Of a stretch of 64,000 nt of DNA, positions 38,553-52,800 are shown in pieces. How positions within the stretch are numbered: position 1 is the first letter of the stretch; the number at the start of each line of letters is the position of its first letter. A program made the translations under genes and the position numbers. The stretch covers positions 620,001 through 684,000 of the forward strand of contig NZ_CP017114.1 of NCBI RefSeq assembly GCF_001720485.1, read 5' to 3'. The DNA is from Cobetia marina (GTDB lineage Bacteria; Pseudomonadota; Gammaproteobacteria; Pseudomonadales; Halomonadaceae). The notes beneath the pieces are model-generated. The model was not told the DNA's origin. It did not search any database and worked only from the letters and a program-made list of their open reading frames with translations.

Positions 38553-40627
38553 CGCGAGCACATGGCAATGTCTCTCGCCGCTGGTGGCAACGCAAACCTC
38601 TGACGCCTGATCAGGCGCTTGGCTGGCTTGAACTGCGCCACCTGTTCATTGGCCAGTGTCTCGTGCTGGCGCTGCATCTGTTGTGGATGCCGATCTGGCT
38701 TGCACTCCCTGCGCTGCTGGCGGCGCTATGGCGGTTTCAGCAATTGCGCGCCCGCGTGCCGCGTGCCGGCATTCTGCTGCGGCTGGCGGCGGTATGTCTG
38801 GTGGCAGCAGGGCTGTTTCTGGAATACGGGCAGATGTTGCGCCTGGAGGCGATGATCGGCCTGCTGGTGGGAATCTATCTGCTCAAGCTGCTGGAAACTG
38901 ACAGCCTGCGTGATGGTCGCGTGGTCTGTGGGCTGGGGTTTGTCGTGCTGGCCTCCGCCTTCCTGCATGATCAGGGGCCGGTGATGGCAGCTGCGGCGAT
39001 TCTGGCCGCTGGCTGGCTGATCGGTGGTCTGGTCCTGATCGCCGGAGCGCGCCGCAGTGGTGAGGCACTGCGTGAGACTTGCTGGTTGATGGGCTTGTCA
39101 TTGCCGCTGATGCTGGGATTGTTCGTGCTGTTTCCCCGTCTGCCGCCACTCTGGAACGTTCCTCAGCTGGAAGAGGCCACGACCGGTCTGACGGATAGCG
39201 TATCGCCCGGTGATATCGCAGCGCTGGGGCGCAGTGACGAGCTGGCTTTCCGAGCCCGTTTCGACGGTGCCTTGCCGGCAGCTTCAGAGCGCTACTGGCG
39301 TGTCTATACCTTGAGTCTGTTTGATGGCGTGCGCTGGTCACGTGCCTCCCCTGATAGGCTGCAGAGTGCGTTGGGTGGGCCGGCGTCGCGCTATGCCGTG
39401 CGTGGCAGGGGCGTGGACGGCGGCAGCCCCCGGCACCGTTATGAGCTGTTGCTGGAGCCGGACCCGCGCCCTTGGCGGCCAAGCCTCGGCGCTCCGTTGT
39501 CGAGTGATCAGGAGGCGCGTTATCTGGTGGACGGCACTCTGGAAGGGATGTCGTCACTCAACACCCGTGCATTGCTGAAATTGAGTTCCTCCGGTCAGCC
39601 TCCCTTGGCGGCACCACAATGGATGCAGCGTCTGGATCTGCTGTTGCCTGAGGATGGCAACCTCCGTGCTCGCGCATTCGCTCGTGATCTGATGCATCAG
39701 GCGGGTGGAGACCCCCAAGGCTTCCTTCGCCTCCTGTTCCAGCATTTCCATCGTCAGCCTTACCACTACACCCTCACGCCCCCGCGTCTTGAGGGCATGA
39801 ATCGTGTGGACGATTTCCTGTTTGATAGCCTGCAGGGGTATTGCACGCATTACGCATCGACTACCGTCTTTCTGGCGCGGGCAGCAGGAATCCCGGCGCG
39901 CATGGTGGCGGGCTATCTCGGTGGAGAGGCGCAGGGTGGCGCCGCGAGCGGTGAGCGTGAGTTGAGCATTCGGCAGTACGATGCCCATGCCTGGGTCGAG
40001 GTGTTCCATGGGGGGCGCTGGCACCGGTTCGACCCGACGGCGGCGGTGGCTCCCGAGCGTATTGCCCAGGGGGCGCTCAGTCTGCAAGGTCAGCCGGGTT
40101 TCATGGCAGATGCCGGTCTGCGCGCCTTCACGCTGAATAATTCCATGCTTCGTGATCTGAGGCGTCAGTGGGAGCGTTTCGAGTACCGCTGGCAGCGAAG
40201 TGTCGTGGGGTTCCGCCTGGAACAGCAGCGTAGTCTGTGGCAGCGGATGTTCGGCGAGTTTCGCTGGGAGTGGCTGGTCTGGGGGGTACTCGGATTGCTG
40301 GCCTGTGTGGTACTGGTAGGGGCGGTGCTGGTGCTCTGGTCTGGTCGTGAGGTAACGACACATGCCGGTGTCAGAGCCTACCGTCGGCTGGCGAAGCGTC
40401 TGGAGCGCTCCGGGCTTGGCCCTGGCCCGGGTGAGGCGCCCGGCAGTCACCTGCGGCGTGTCGCACGGCTGCAGCCGGAAAATGTTAAAGAATTGTTACA
40501 GCTGTCGGAAGTCGTTGAACAATGGATTTACAATGATGACGCGCAAGAGGGCGCTTCTCATGCCGGCGGCTCGTCTTCTCGTAGCATGCGTCGCCAGTGG
40601 TCAGCGTTATGCCGTAAGTTGTCATAG
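38549..40627 (+). CDS. TgpA-like membrane transglutaminase (DUF3488/DUF4129)
   Basis: A 692-residue inner-membrane protein. About six N-terminal spans (DUF3488) are followed by a periplasmic transglutaminase-like domain with a visible triad C432 (QGYCTHYASTTVFLARAAGIPARMVAGYLGG), H480 (YDAHAWVEVF) and D495 (RFDPTAAV). One more span (LVWGVLGLLACVVLVGAVLVLW) leads to a cytoplasmic DUF4129 tail. This is the architecture of Pseudomonas TgpA. The ATG at 38549 overlaps the DUF58 stop; the open frame upstream is not homologous. Physiological substrate unknown. Confidence 0.93.
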   Translation: MTRAHGNVSRRWWQRKPLTPDQALGWLELRHLFIGQCLVLALHLLWMPIWLALPALLAALWRFQQLRARVPRAGILLRLAAVCLVAAGLFLEYGQMLRLEAMIGLLVGIYLLKLLETDSLRDGRVVCGLGFVVLASAFLHDQGPVMAAAAILAAGWLIGGLVLIAGARRSGEALRETCWLMGLSLPLMLGLFVLFPRLPPLWNVPQLEEATTGLTDSVSPGDIAALGRSDELAFRARFDGALPAASERYWRVYTLSLFDGVRWSRASPDRLQSALGGPASRYAVRGRGVDGGSPRHRYELLLEPDPRPWRPSLGAPLSSDQEARYLVDGTLEGMSSLNTRALLKLSSSGQPPLAAPQWMQRLDLLLPEDGNLRARAFARDLMHQAGGDPQGFLRLLFQHFHRQPYHYTLTPPRLEGMNRVDDFLFDSLQGYCTHYASTTVFLARAAGIPARMVAGYLGGEAQGGAASGERELSIRQYDAHAWVEVFHGGRWHRFDPTAAVAPERIAQGALSLQGQPGFMADAGLRAFTLNNSMLRDLRRQWERFEYRWQRSVVGFRLEQQRSLWQRMFGEFRWEWLVWGVLGLLACVVLVGAVLVLWSGREVTTHAGVRAYRRLAKRLERSGLGPGPGEAPGSHLRRVARLQPENVKELLQLSEVVEQWIYNDDAQEGASHAGGSSSRSMRRQWSALCRKLS

Positions 40628-40844
40628 TTCACGTTTTCCATCGTGGTGGTGTGTGATTCCTTGTTTTCTGGGCATTTTTCGAGATTAGGTATCTCAGTCT
40701 CGTTGCGTGGCACCACTACGGAAAATTGCTAGGTTGCGGTAAGTGTTTTTGTGTATCAAAATGTAACCATCTGATTTTGTCGATCATGCCATTGCGCCCT
40801 TCGCAGCATGATGCAGCACCTTTCCCCAGCAGGAGTAAGTCCCC
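40628..40844 (+). other. Leader region of the giant adhesin gene
   Basis: This 217-base region is richer in A+T than its surroundings. AGGAG lies nine bases before the adhesin ATG. No convincing promoter, operator or terminator was recognised. Confidence 0.5.
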
Positions 40845-43800
40845 ATGGTTCAGGTCATTCGCACAGAAGGCACAGTACTTGTTGTTTCCGCCACTAACGA
40901 GTCGCAGCGTGTCGTCAATGGAATGACGCTTGAACCTACTGCCACCCTGATCGCGCCGCAGGGAGCGATCATCGTGCTGGAAGACGGTTCTCGGTTGGTG
41001 GTGCCGCAAGGGGCCCCGATCGGTATCGAGGTACTGCTCGCAGAGTCTCGCGATGACGCACCTGTCGACCCGACGGTAGAAGCATTGCGCGAAGCGATTG
41101 CCCGAGGCGAAGACCCGACGGCCATTCAGGAGGCACCGGCAGCGGGGGAAAATGCAGGGTCTCCGGGCAGCAGTCGCAGTGGCTTCCTGGATGCCTCTGG
41201 CGTCGGTCGGGATGGCCGTGTCGAGCGCACTTCCTACGAATATGAAGGTGGGTTCACCGATCCCACCTATACCGAAGAAGACGAAGATGGCCTCGGGTTG
41301 GATCCTGAGTCGACGGAAACCGACCTGGCCTTGACCGTCGATGCGCCGGCGCTGACCTCCGACACCACGCCGACCATCGTCGGCACCACCGATGCCGAAG
41401 ACGGCAGCACCGTCACGCTGATCATCACCGACAGTGACGGCAACGAGCAGACCGTCACCGCCACCGTCGAGAATGGCACCTACAGCGTCGATGCCGAGAC
41501 GCCGCTGAGCGAAGGCGAGTACAGCGTCGAGGCCACTGTCACCGACCCGGCCGGCAACACCGCGACCAGCAATGACGTGGGTGAGATCGACGCAAGCGCG
41601 CCGGCTCTGACCGTCGATGCGCCGGCGCTGACCTCCGACACCACGCCGACCATCGTCGGCACCACCGATGCCGAAGACGGCAGCACCGTCACGCTGATCA
41701 TCACCGACAGTGACGGCAACGAGCAGACCGTCACCGCCACCGTCGAGAATGGCACCTACAGCGTCGATGCCGAGACGCCGCTGAGCGAAGGCGAGTACAG
41801 CGTCGAGGCCACTGTCACCGACCCGGCCGGCAACACCGCGACCAGCAATGACGTGGGTGAGATCGACGCAAGCGCGCCGGCTCTGACCGTCGATGCGCCG
41901 GCGCTGACCTCCGACACCACGCCGACCATCGTCGGCACCACCGATGCCGAAGACGGCAGCACCGTCACGCTGGTCATCACCGACAGTAACGGCAACGAGC
42001 AGACCGTCACCGCGACCGTCGAAAACGGCACCTATACGGTTGACGCCGAGACGCCGCTGAGCGAAGGCGAGTACAGCGTCGAAGCCACCGTCACCGACCC
42101 GGCCGGCAACACCGCGACCAGCAATGACGTGGGCGAGATCGATCTGTCCGCCCCGGCACTGACCGTCGATGCGCCGGCGCTGACCTCCGACACCACGCCG
42201 ACCATCGTCGGCACCACCGATGCCGAAGACGGCAGCACTGTCACGCTGGTCATCACCGACAGCGATGGTAACGAGCAGACCGTCACCGCCACCGTCGAGA
42301 ACGGCACCTACAGCGTCGATGCCGAGACGCCGCTGAGCGAAGGCGAATATAGCGTCGAAGCCACCGTCACCGACCCGGCCGGCAACACCGCGACCAGCAA
42401 TGACGTGGGCGAGATCGATCTGTCCGCCCCGGCACTGACCGTCGATGCGCCGGCGCTGACCTCCGACACCACGCCGACCATCGTCGGCACCACCGATGCC
42501 GAAGACGGCAGCACTGTCACGCTGGTCATCACCGACAGCGATGGTAACGAGCAGACCGTCACCGCCACCGTCGAGAACGGCACCTACAGCGTCGATGCCG
42601 AGACGCCGCTGAGCGAAGGCGAATATAGCGTCGAAGCCACCGTCACCGACCCGGCCGGCAACACCGCGACCAGCAATGACGTGGGCGAGATCGATCTGTC
42701 CGCCCCGGCACTGACCGTCGATGCGCCGGCGCTGACCTCCGACACCACGCCGACCATCGTCGGTACCACCGACGCCGAGGACGGCAGCACCGTCACGCTG
42801 CTCATCACCGACAGTGAAGGCAACGAGCAGACCGTCACCGCCACCGTCGAGAACGGCACCTACAGCGTCGATGCCGAGACGCCGCTGAGCGAAGGCGAGT
42901 ACAGCGTCGAAGCCACCGTCACCGACCCGGCCGGCAACACCGCGACCAGCAATGACGTGGGCGAGATCGATCTGTCCGCTCCGGCTCTGACCGTCGATGC
43001 GCCGGCGCTGACCTCCGACACCACGCCGACCATCGTCGGCACCACCGATGCCGAAGATGGCAGCACCGTGACCCTGGTCATCACCGACAGTGACGGCAAC
43101 GAGCAGACCGTCACCGCCACCGTCGAGAATGGCACCTACAGCGTCGATGCCGAGACGCCGCTGAGCGAAGGCGAGTACAGCGTCGAAGCCACTGTCACCG
43201 ACCCGGCCGGCAACACCGCGACCAGCAATGACGTGGGCACACTGGTTGGCAGTGATTCTGGCGCGGTAACAGAGGATGGCGTTACCGAAGCTTCCGGCAC
43301 GCTTGTCGATGTTGAAAGCACCGATGTGGTCGCTGGCTCCCAAAGCGATGATTACGGCACTTTCAGCATCAATGAGTCAGGTGAGTGGACCTACACGCTC
43401 GATAACGAAGCCGCTGCCGTCCAGGGGCTGGATGCAGGCGATACTGTCAGCCAGTCATTTGTGGTCGAGCTGACCGATGGGACGACTACCACGGTCAACA
43501 TCGTCATCACCGGCACCGACGACCTGCCGGTCATCACGGCCGATTCTGGCGCCGTGGAAGAAGACACCACCCTGGAAGCCAGCGGTACGCTGACGGCCAC
43601 GGATGCCGACAACCCGGATCTGGCCTTCGTCGCCGCCACCGATGACAGCAGTGTCTACGGCAGCTTCGAGGTCGCCGCCGATGGCAGCTGGACCTACACC
43701 CTCGACAATGACGCGACGGAAACCCAGGCACTGGCTGCCGGCGAGACCGTCACCGAGACCTACACCGTCACGCTGAGCGATGACTCGACCACCACGGTCG

Positions 43801-46800
43801 ACATCGTCATCACCGGCACCGACGACCTGCCGGTCATCACGGCCGATTCTGGCGCCGTGGAAGAAGACGGCACTCTGGAAGCCACTGGCACGCTGACCGC
43901 CACGGATGCCGACAACCCGGATCTGGCCTTCGTCGCCGCCACCGATGACAGCAGTGTCTACGGCAGCTTCGAGGTCGCCGCCGATGGCAGCTGGACCTAC
44001 ACCCTCGACAATGACGCCGCCGAGACCCAGGCACTGGCTGCCGGCGAGACCGTCACCGAGACCTACACCGTCACGCTGAGCGATGACTCGACCACCACGG
44101 TCGACATCGTCATCACCGGCGTGGACGACGGCGCCGTGATCTCCGATGACAGCGGTGAAGTCACCGAAGACACCACCCTGGAAGCCAGCGGTACGCTGAC
44201 GGCCACGGATGCCGACAACCCGGATCTGGCCTTCGTCGCCGCCACCGATGACAGCAGTGTCTACGGCAGCTTCGAGGTCGCCGCCGACGGCAGCTGGACC
44301 TACACCCTCGACAATGACGCCGCCGAAACCCAGGCACTGGCTGCCGGCGAGACCGTCACCGAGACCTATACCGTCACGCTGAGCGATGACTCGACCACCA
44401 CGGTCGACATCGTCATCACCGGCGTGGACGACGGCGCCGTGATCTCCGATGACAGCGGTGAAGTCACCGAAGACACCACCCTGGAAGCCAGCGGTACGCT
44501 GACGGCCACGGATGCCGACAACCCGGATCTGGCCTTCGTCGCCGCCACCGATGACAGCAGTGTCTACGGCAGCTTCGAGGTCGCCGCCGATGGCAGCTGG
44601 ACCTACACCCTCGACAATGACGCCACCGAGACCCAGGCACTGGCCGCGGGCGAGACCGTCACCGAGACCTACACCGTCACGCTGAGCGATGACTCGACCA
44701 CCACGGTCAACATCGTCATCACTGGTACCGACGACCTGCCGGTCATCACGGCCGATTCTGGCGCCGTGAAAGAAGACGGCACCCTGGAAGCCAGCGGCAC
44801 GCTGACGGCCACGGATGCCGACAACCCGGATCTGGCCTTCGTCGCCGCCACCGATGACAGCAGTGTCTACGGCAGCTTCGAGGTCGCCGCCGATGGCAGC
44901 TGGACCTACACCCTCGACAATGACGCCGCCGAGACCCAGGCACTGGCTGCCGGCGAGACCGTCACCGAGACCTACACCGTCACGCTGAGCGATGACTCGA
45001 CCACCACGGTCAACATCGTCATCACCGGCGTGGACGACGGCGCCGTGATCTCCGATGACAGCGGTGAAGTCACCGAAGACACCACCCTGGAAGCCAGCGG
45101 TACGCTGACGGCCACGGATGCCGACAACCCGGATCTGGCCTTCGTCGCCGCCACCGATGACAGCAGTGTCTACGGCAGCTTCGAGGTCGCCGCCGACGGC
45201 AGCTGGACCTACACCCTCGACAATGACGCCACCGAGACCCAGGCACTGGCTGCCGGCGAGACCGTCACCGAGACCTATACCGTCACGCTGAGCGATGACT
45301 CGACCACCACGGTCGACATCGTCATCACCGGTACCGACGACCTGCCGGTCATCACGGCCGATTCTGGCGCCGTGGAAGAAGACGGCATCCTGGAAGCCAC
45401 TGGCACGCTGACGGCCACGGATGCCGACAACCCGGATCTGGCCTTCGTCGCCGCCACCGATGACAGCAGTGTCTACGGCAGCTTCGAGGTCGCCGCCGAT
45501 GGCAGCTGGACCTACACCCTCGACAATGACGCCACCGAGACCCAGGCACTGGCCGCGGGCGAGACCGTCACCGAGACCTATACCGTCACGCTGAGCGATG
45601 ACTCGACCACCACGGTCGATATCGTCATCACCGGCGTGGACGACGGCGCCGTGATCTCCGATGACAGCGGTGAAGTCACCGAAGACACCACCCTGGAAGC
45701 CAGCGGTACGCTGACGGCCACGGATGCCGACAACCCGGATCTGGCCTTCGTCGCCGCCACCGATGACAGCAGTGTCTACGGCAGCTTCGAGGTCGCCGCC
45801 GATGGCAGCTGGACCTACACCCTCGACAATGACGCGACGGAAACCCAGGCACTGGCTGCCGGCGAGACCGTCACCGAGACCTACACCGTCACGCTGAGCG
45901 ATGACTCGACCACCACGGTCGACATCGTCATCACCGGCACCGACGACCTGCCGGTCATCACGGCCGATTCTGGCGCCGTGGAAGAAGACGGCACTCTGGA
46001 AGCCACTGGCACGCTGACCGCCACGGATGCCGACAACCCGGATCTGGCCTTCGTCGCCGCCACCGATGACAGCAGTGTCTACGGCAGCTTCGAGGTCGCC
46101 GCCGATGGCAGCTGGACCTACACCCTCGACAATGACGCCGCCGAGACCCAGGCACTGGCTGCCGGCGAGACCGTCACCGAGACCTACACCGTCACGCTGA
46201 GCGATGACTCGACCACCACGGTCGACATCGTCATCACCGGTACCGACGACCTGCCGGTCATCACGGCCGATTCTGGCGCCGTGGAAGAAGACGGCACCCT
46301 GGAAGCCAGCGGCACGCTGACGGCCACGGATGCCGACAACCCGGATCTGGCCTTCGTCGCCGCCACCGATGACAGCAGTGTCTACGGCAGCTTCGAGGTC
46401 GCCGCCGACGGCAGCTGGACCTACACCCTCGACAATGACGCCGCCGAGACCCAGGCACTGGCTGCCGGCGAGACCGTCACCGAGACCTACACCGTCACGC
46501 TGAGCGATGACTCGACCACCACGGTCGACATCGTCATCACCGGCGTGGACGACGGCGCCGTGATCTCCGATGACAGCGGTGAAGTCACCGAAGACACCAC
46601 CCTGGAAGCCAGCGGTACGCTGACGGCCACGGATGCCGACAACCCGGATCTGGCCTTCGTCGCCGCCACCGATGACAGCAGTGTCTACGGCAGCTTCGAG
46701 GTCGCCGCCGACGGCAGCTGGACCTACACCCTCGACAATGACGCCGCCGAAACCCAGGCACTGGCTGCCGGCGAGACCGTCACCGAGACCTATACCGTCA

Positions 46801-49800
46801 CGCTGAGCGATGACTCGACCACCACGGTCGACATCGTCATCACCGGCGTGGACGACGGCGCCGTGATCTCCGATGACAGCGGTGAAGTCACCGAAGACAC
46901 CACCCTGGAAGCCAGCGGTACGCTGACGGCCACGGATGCCGACAACCCGGATCTGGCCTTCGTCGCCGCCACCGATGACAGCAGTGTCTACGGCAGCTTC
47001 GAGGTCGCCGCCGACGGCAGCTGGACCTACACCCTCGACAATGACGCCACCGAGACCCAGGCACTGGCTGCCGGCGAGACCGTCACCGAGACCTATACCG
47101 TCACGCTGAGCGATGACTCGACCACCACGGTCGACATCGTCATCACCGGTACCGACGACCTGCCGGTCATCACGGCCGATTCTGGCGCCGTGGAAGAAGA
47201 CGGCATCCTGGAAGCCACTGGCACGCTGACGGCCACGGATGCCGACAACCCGGATCTGGCCTTCGTCGCTGCCACCGATGACAGCAGTGTCTACGGCAGC
47301 TTCGAGGTCGCCGCCGACGGCAGCTGGACCTACACCCTCGACAATGACGCCGCCGAAACCCAGGCACTGGCTGCCGGCGAGACCGTCACCGAGACCTACA
47401 CCGTCACGCTGAGCGATGACTCGACCACCACGGTCGACATCGTCATCACCGGCACCGACGACCTGCCGGTCATCACGGCCGATTCTGGCGCCGTGGAAGA
47501 AGACACCACCCTGGAAGCCAGCGGTACGCTGACGGCCACGGATGCCGACAACCCGGATCTGGCCTTCGTCGCCGCCACCGATGACAGCAGTGTCTACGGC
47601 AGCTTCGAGGTCGCCGCCGACGGCAGCTGGACCTACACCCTCGACAATGACGCCGCCGAAACCCAGGCACTGGCTGCCGGCGAGACCGTCACCGAGACCT
47701 ATACCGTCACGCTGAGCGATGACTCGACCACCACGGTCGACATCGTCATCACCGGCGTGGACGACGGCGCCGTGATCTCCGATGACAGCGGTGAAGTCAC
47801 CGAAGACACCACCCTGGAAGCCAGCGGTACGCTGACGGCCACGGATGCCGACAACCCGGATCTGGCCTTCGTCGCCGCCACCGATGACAGCAGTGTCTAC
47901 GGCAGCTTCGAGGTCGCCGCCGATGGCAGCTGGACCTACACCCTCGACAATGACGCCGCCGAAACCCAGGCACTGGCCGCCGGCGAGACCGTCACCGAGA
48001 CCTACACCGTCACGCTGAGCGATGACTCGACCACCACGGTCAACATCGTCATCACCGGCGTGGACGACGGCGCCGTGATCTCCGATGACAGCGGTGAAGT
48101 CACCGAAGACACCACCCTGGAAGCCAGCGGTACGCTGACGGCCACGGATGCCGACAACCCGGATCTGGCCTTCGTCGCCGCCACCGATGACAGCAGTGTC
48201 TACGGTAGCTTCGAGGTCGCCGCCGATGGCAGCTGGACCTACACCCTCGACAATGACGCCACCGAGACCCAGGCACTGGCCGCGGGCGAGACCGTCACCG
48301 AGACCTACACCGTCACGCTGAGCGATGACTCGACCACCACGGTCGACATCGTCATCACCGGCGTGGACGACGGCGCCGTGATCTCCGATGACAGCGGTGA
48401 AGTCACCGAAGACACCACCCTGGAAGCCAGCGGTACGCTGACGGCCACGGATGCCGACAACCCGGATCTGGCCTTCGTCGCCGCCACCGATGACAGCAGT
48501 GTCTACGGCAGCTTCGAGGTCGCCGCCGACGGCAGCTGGACCTACACCCTCGACAATGACGCCGCCGAAACCCAGGCACTGGCTGCCGGCGAGACCGTCA
48601 CCGAGACCTATACCGTCACGCTGAGCGATGACTCGACCACCACGGTCGACATCGTCATCACCGGCGTGGACGACGGCGCCGTGATCTCCGATGACAGCGG
48701 TGAAGTCACCGAAGACACCACCCTGGAAGCCAGCGGTACGCTGACGGCCACGGATGCCGACAACCCGGATCTGGCCTTCGTCGCCGCCACCGATGACAGC
48801 AGTGTCTACGGCAGCTTCGAGGTCGCCGCCGATGGCAGCTGGACCTACACCCTCGACAATGACGCCGCCGAAACCCAGGCACTGGCTGCCGGCGAGACCG
48901 TCACCGAGACCTACACCGTCACGCTGAGCGATGACTCGACCACCACGGTCAACATCGTCATCACCGGCGTGGACGACGGCGCCGTGATCTCCGATGACAG
49001 CGGTGAAGTCACCGAAGACACCACCCTGGAAGCCAGCGGTACGCTGACGGCCACGGATGCCGACAACCCGGATCTGGCCTTCGTCGCCGCCACCGATGAC
49101 AGCAGTGTCTACGGCAGCTTCGAGGTCGCCGCCGATGGCAGCTGGACCTACACCCTCGACAATGACGCCACCGAGACCCAGGCACTGGCCGCGGGCGAGA
49201 CCGTTACCGAGACCTACACCGTCACGCTGAGCGATGACTCGACCACCACGGTCGACATCGTCATCACCGGCGTGGACGACGGCGCCGTGATCTCCGATGA
49301 CAGCGGTGAAGTCACCGAAGACACCACCCTGGAAGCCAGCGGTACGCTGACGGCCACGGATGCCGACAACCCGGATCTGGCCTTCGTCGCCGCCACCGAT
49401 GACAGCAGTGTCTACGGCAGCTTCGAGGTCGCCGCCGACGGCAGCTGGACCTACACCCTCGACAATGACGCCGCCGAAACCCAGGCACTGGCTGCCGGCG
49501 AGACCGTCATCGAGACCTATACCGTCACGCTGAGCGATGACTCGACCACCACGGTCGACATCGTCATCACCGGCGTGGACGACGGCGCCGTGATCTCCGA
49601 TGACAGCGGTGAAGTCACCGAAGACACCACCCTGGAAGCCAGCGGTACGCTGACGGCCACGGATGCCGACAACCCGGATCTGGCCTTCGTCGCCGCCACC
49701 GATGACAGCAGTGTCTACGGCAGCTTCGAGGTCGCCGCCGACGGCAGCTGGACCTACACCCTCGACAATGACGCCGCCGAGACCCAAGCACTGGCCGCGG

Positions 49801-52800
49801 GCGAGACCGTCACCGAGACCTACACCGTCACGCTGAGCGATGACTCGACCACCACGGTCGACATCGTCATCACCGGCGTGGACGACGGCGCCGTGATCTC
49901 CGATGACAGCGGTGAAGTCACCGAAGACACCACCCTGGAAGCCAGCGGTACGCTGACGGCCACGGATGCCGACAACCCGGATCTGGCCTTCGTCGCCGCC
50001 ACCGATGACAGCAGTGTCTACGGCAGCTTCGAGGTCGCCGCCGATGGCAGCTGGACCTACACCCTCGACAATGACGCCACCGAGACCCAGGCACTGGCCG
50101 CGGGCGAGACCGTCACCGAGACCTACACCGTCACGCTGAGCGATGACTCGACCACCACGGTCAACATCGTCATCACCGGCGTGGACGACGGCGCCGTGAT
50201 CTCCGATGACAGCGGTGAAGTCACCGAAGACACCACCCTGGAAGCTAGCGGTACGCTGACGGCCACGGACGCCGACAACCCGGATCTGGCCTTCGTCGCC
50301 GCCACCGATGACAGCAGTGTCTACGGCAGCTTCGAGGTCGCCGCCGACGGCAGCTGGACCTACACCCTCGACAATGACGCCACCGAGACCCAGGCACTGG
50401 CCGCGGGCGAGACCGTCACCGAGACCTACACCGTCACGCTGAGCGATGACTCGACCACCACGGTCGACATCGTCATCACCGGTACCGACGACCTGCCGGT
50501 CATCACGGCCGATTCTGGCGCCGTGGAAGAAGACACCACCCTGGAAGCCAGCGGCACGCTGACGGCCACGGATGCCGACAACCCGGATCTGGCCTTCGTC
50601 GCCGCCACCGATGACAGCAGTGTCTACGGCAGCTTCGAGGTCGCCGCCGACGGCAGCTGGACCTACATCCTCGACAATGACGCCGCCGAGACCCAGGCAC
50701 TGGCTGCCGGCGAGACCGTCACCGAGACCTACACCGTCACGCTGAGCGATGACTCGACCACCACGGTCGACATCGTCATCACCGGCGTGGACGACGGCGC
50801 CGTGATCTCCGATGACAGCGGTGAAGTCACCGAAGACACCACCCTGGAAGCCAGCGGTACGCTGACGGCCACGGACGCCGACAACCCGGATCTGGCCTTC
50901 GTCGCCGCCACCGATGACAGCAGTGTCTACGGCAGCTTCGAGGTCGCCGCCGACGGCAGCTGGACCTACACCCTCGACAATGACGCCACCGAGACCCAGG
51001 CACTGGCCGCGGGCGAGACCGTCACCGAGACCTACACCGTCACGCTGAGCGATGACTCGACCACCACGGTCGACATCGTCATCACCGGCACCGACGACCT
51101 GCCGGTCATCACGGCTGATTCTGGCGCCGTGAAAGAAGACGGCACCCTGGAAGCCAGCGGCACGCTGACGGCCACGGATGCCGACAACCCGGATCTGGCC
51201 TTCGTCGCCGCCACCGATGACAGCAGTGTCTACGGCAGCTTCGAGGTCGCCGCCGACGGCAGCTGGACCTACATCCTCGACAATGACGCCGCCGAGACCC
51301 AGGCACTGGCTGCCGGCGAGACCGTCACCGAGACCTACACCGTCACGCTGAGCGATGACTCGACCACCACGGTCAACATCGTCATCACCGGCGTGGACGA
51401 CGGCGCCGTGATCTCCGATGACAGCGGTGAAGTCACCGAAGACACCACCCTGGAAGCCAGCGGTACGCTGACGGCCACGGATGCCGACAACCCGGATCTG
51501 GCCTTCGTCGCCGCCACCGATGACAGCAGTGTCTACGGCAGCTTCGAGGTCGCCGCCGATGGCAGCTGGACCTACACCCTCGATAATGACGCCGCCGAAA
51601 CCCAGGCACTGGCTGCCGGCGAGACCGTCACCGAGACCTACACCGTCACGCTGAGCGATGACTCGACCACCACGGTCGACATCGTCATCACCGGTACCGA
51701 CGACCTGCCGGTCATCACGGCCGATTCTGGCGCCGTGGAAGAAGACACCACCCTGGAAGCCAGCGGCACGCTGACGGCCACGGATGCCGACAACCCGGAT
51801 CTGGCCTTCGTCGCCGCCACCGATGACAGCAGTGTCTACGGCAGCTTCGAGGTCGCCGCCGACGGCAGCTGGACCTACATCCTCGACAATGACGCCGCCG
51901 AGACCCAGGCACTGGCTGCCGGCGAGACCGTCACCGAGACCTACACCGTCACGCTGAGCGATGACTCGACCACCACGGTCGACATCGTCATCACCGGCGT
52001 GGACGACGGCGCCGTGATCTCCGATGACAGCGGTGAAGTCACCGAAGACACCACCCTGGAAGCCAGCGGTACGCTGACGGCCACGGACGCCGACAACCCG
52101 GATCTGGCCTTCGTCGCCGCCACCGATGACAGCAGTGTCTACGGCAGCTTCGAGGTCGCCGCCGACGGCAGCTGGACCTACACCCTCGACAATGACGCCA
52201 CCGAGACCCAGGCACTGGCCGCGGGCGAGACCGTCACCGAGACCTACACCGTCACGCTGAGCGATGACTCGACCACCACGGTCGACATCGTCATCACCGG
52301 CACCGACGACCTGCCGGTCATCACGGCTGATTCTGGCGCCGTGAAAGAAGACGGCACCCTGGAAGCCAGCGGCACGCTGACGGCCACGGATGCCGACAAC
52401 CCGGATCTGGCCTTCGTCGCCGCCACCGATGACAGCAGTGTCTACGGCAGCTTCGAGGTCGCCGCCGACGGCAGCTGGACCTACATCCTCGACAATGACG
52501 CCGCCGAGACCCAGGCACTGGCTGCCGGCGAGACCGTCACCGAGACCTACACCGTCACGCTGAGCGATGACTCGACCACCACGGTCGACATCGTCATCAC
52601 CGGCGTGGACGACGGCGCCGTGATCTCCGATGACAGCGGTGAAGTCACCGAAGACACCACCCTGGAAGCCAGCGGTACGCTGACGGCCACGGACGCCGAC
52701 AACCCGGATCTGGCCTTCGTCGCCGCCACCGATGACAGCAGTGTCTACGGCAGCTTCGAGGTCGCCGCCGACGGCAGCTGGACCTACACCCTCGACAATG

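Noticed and set aside
40716-43343. An 875-codon open frame antisense to the Ig-like repeats
   Set aside because: The same cause applies with the 276-bp repeats. The coding signal, domains and start site are all on the plus strand.
43455-49787. A 2,110-codon open frame antisense to the VCBS repeat array
   Set aside because: The repeat length (303 bp) is a multiple of three, so a stop-free antisense frame in one unit stays open over all units. It has no ribosome site or domain, and its sequence is the mirror of the VCBS units.
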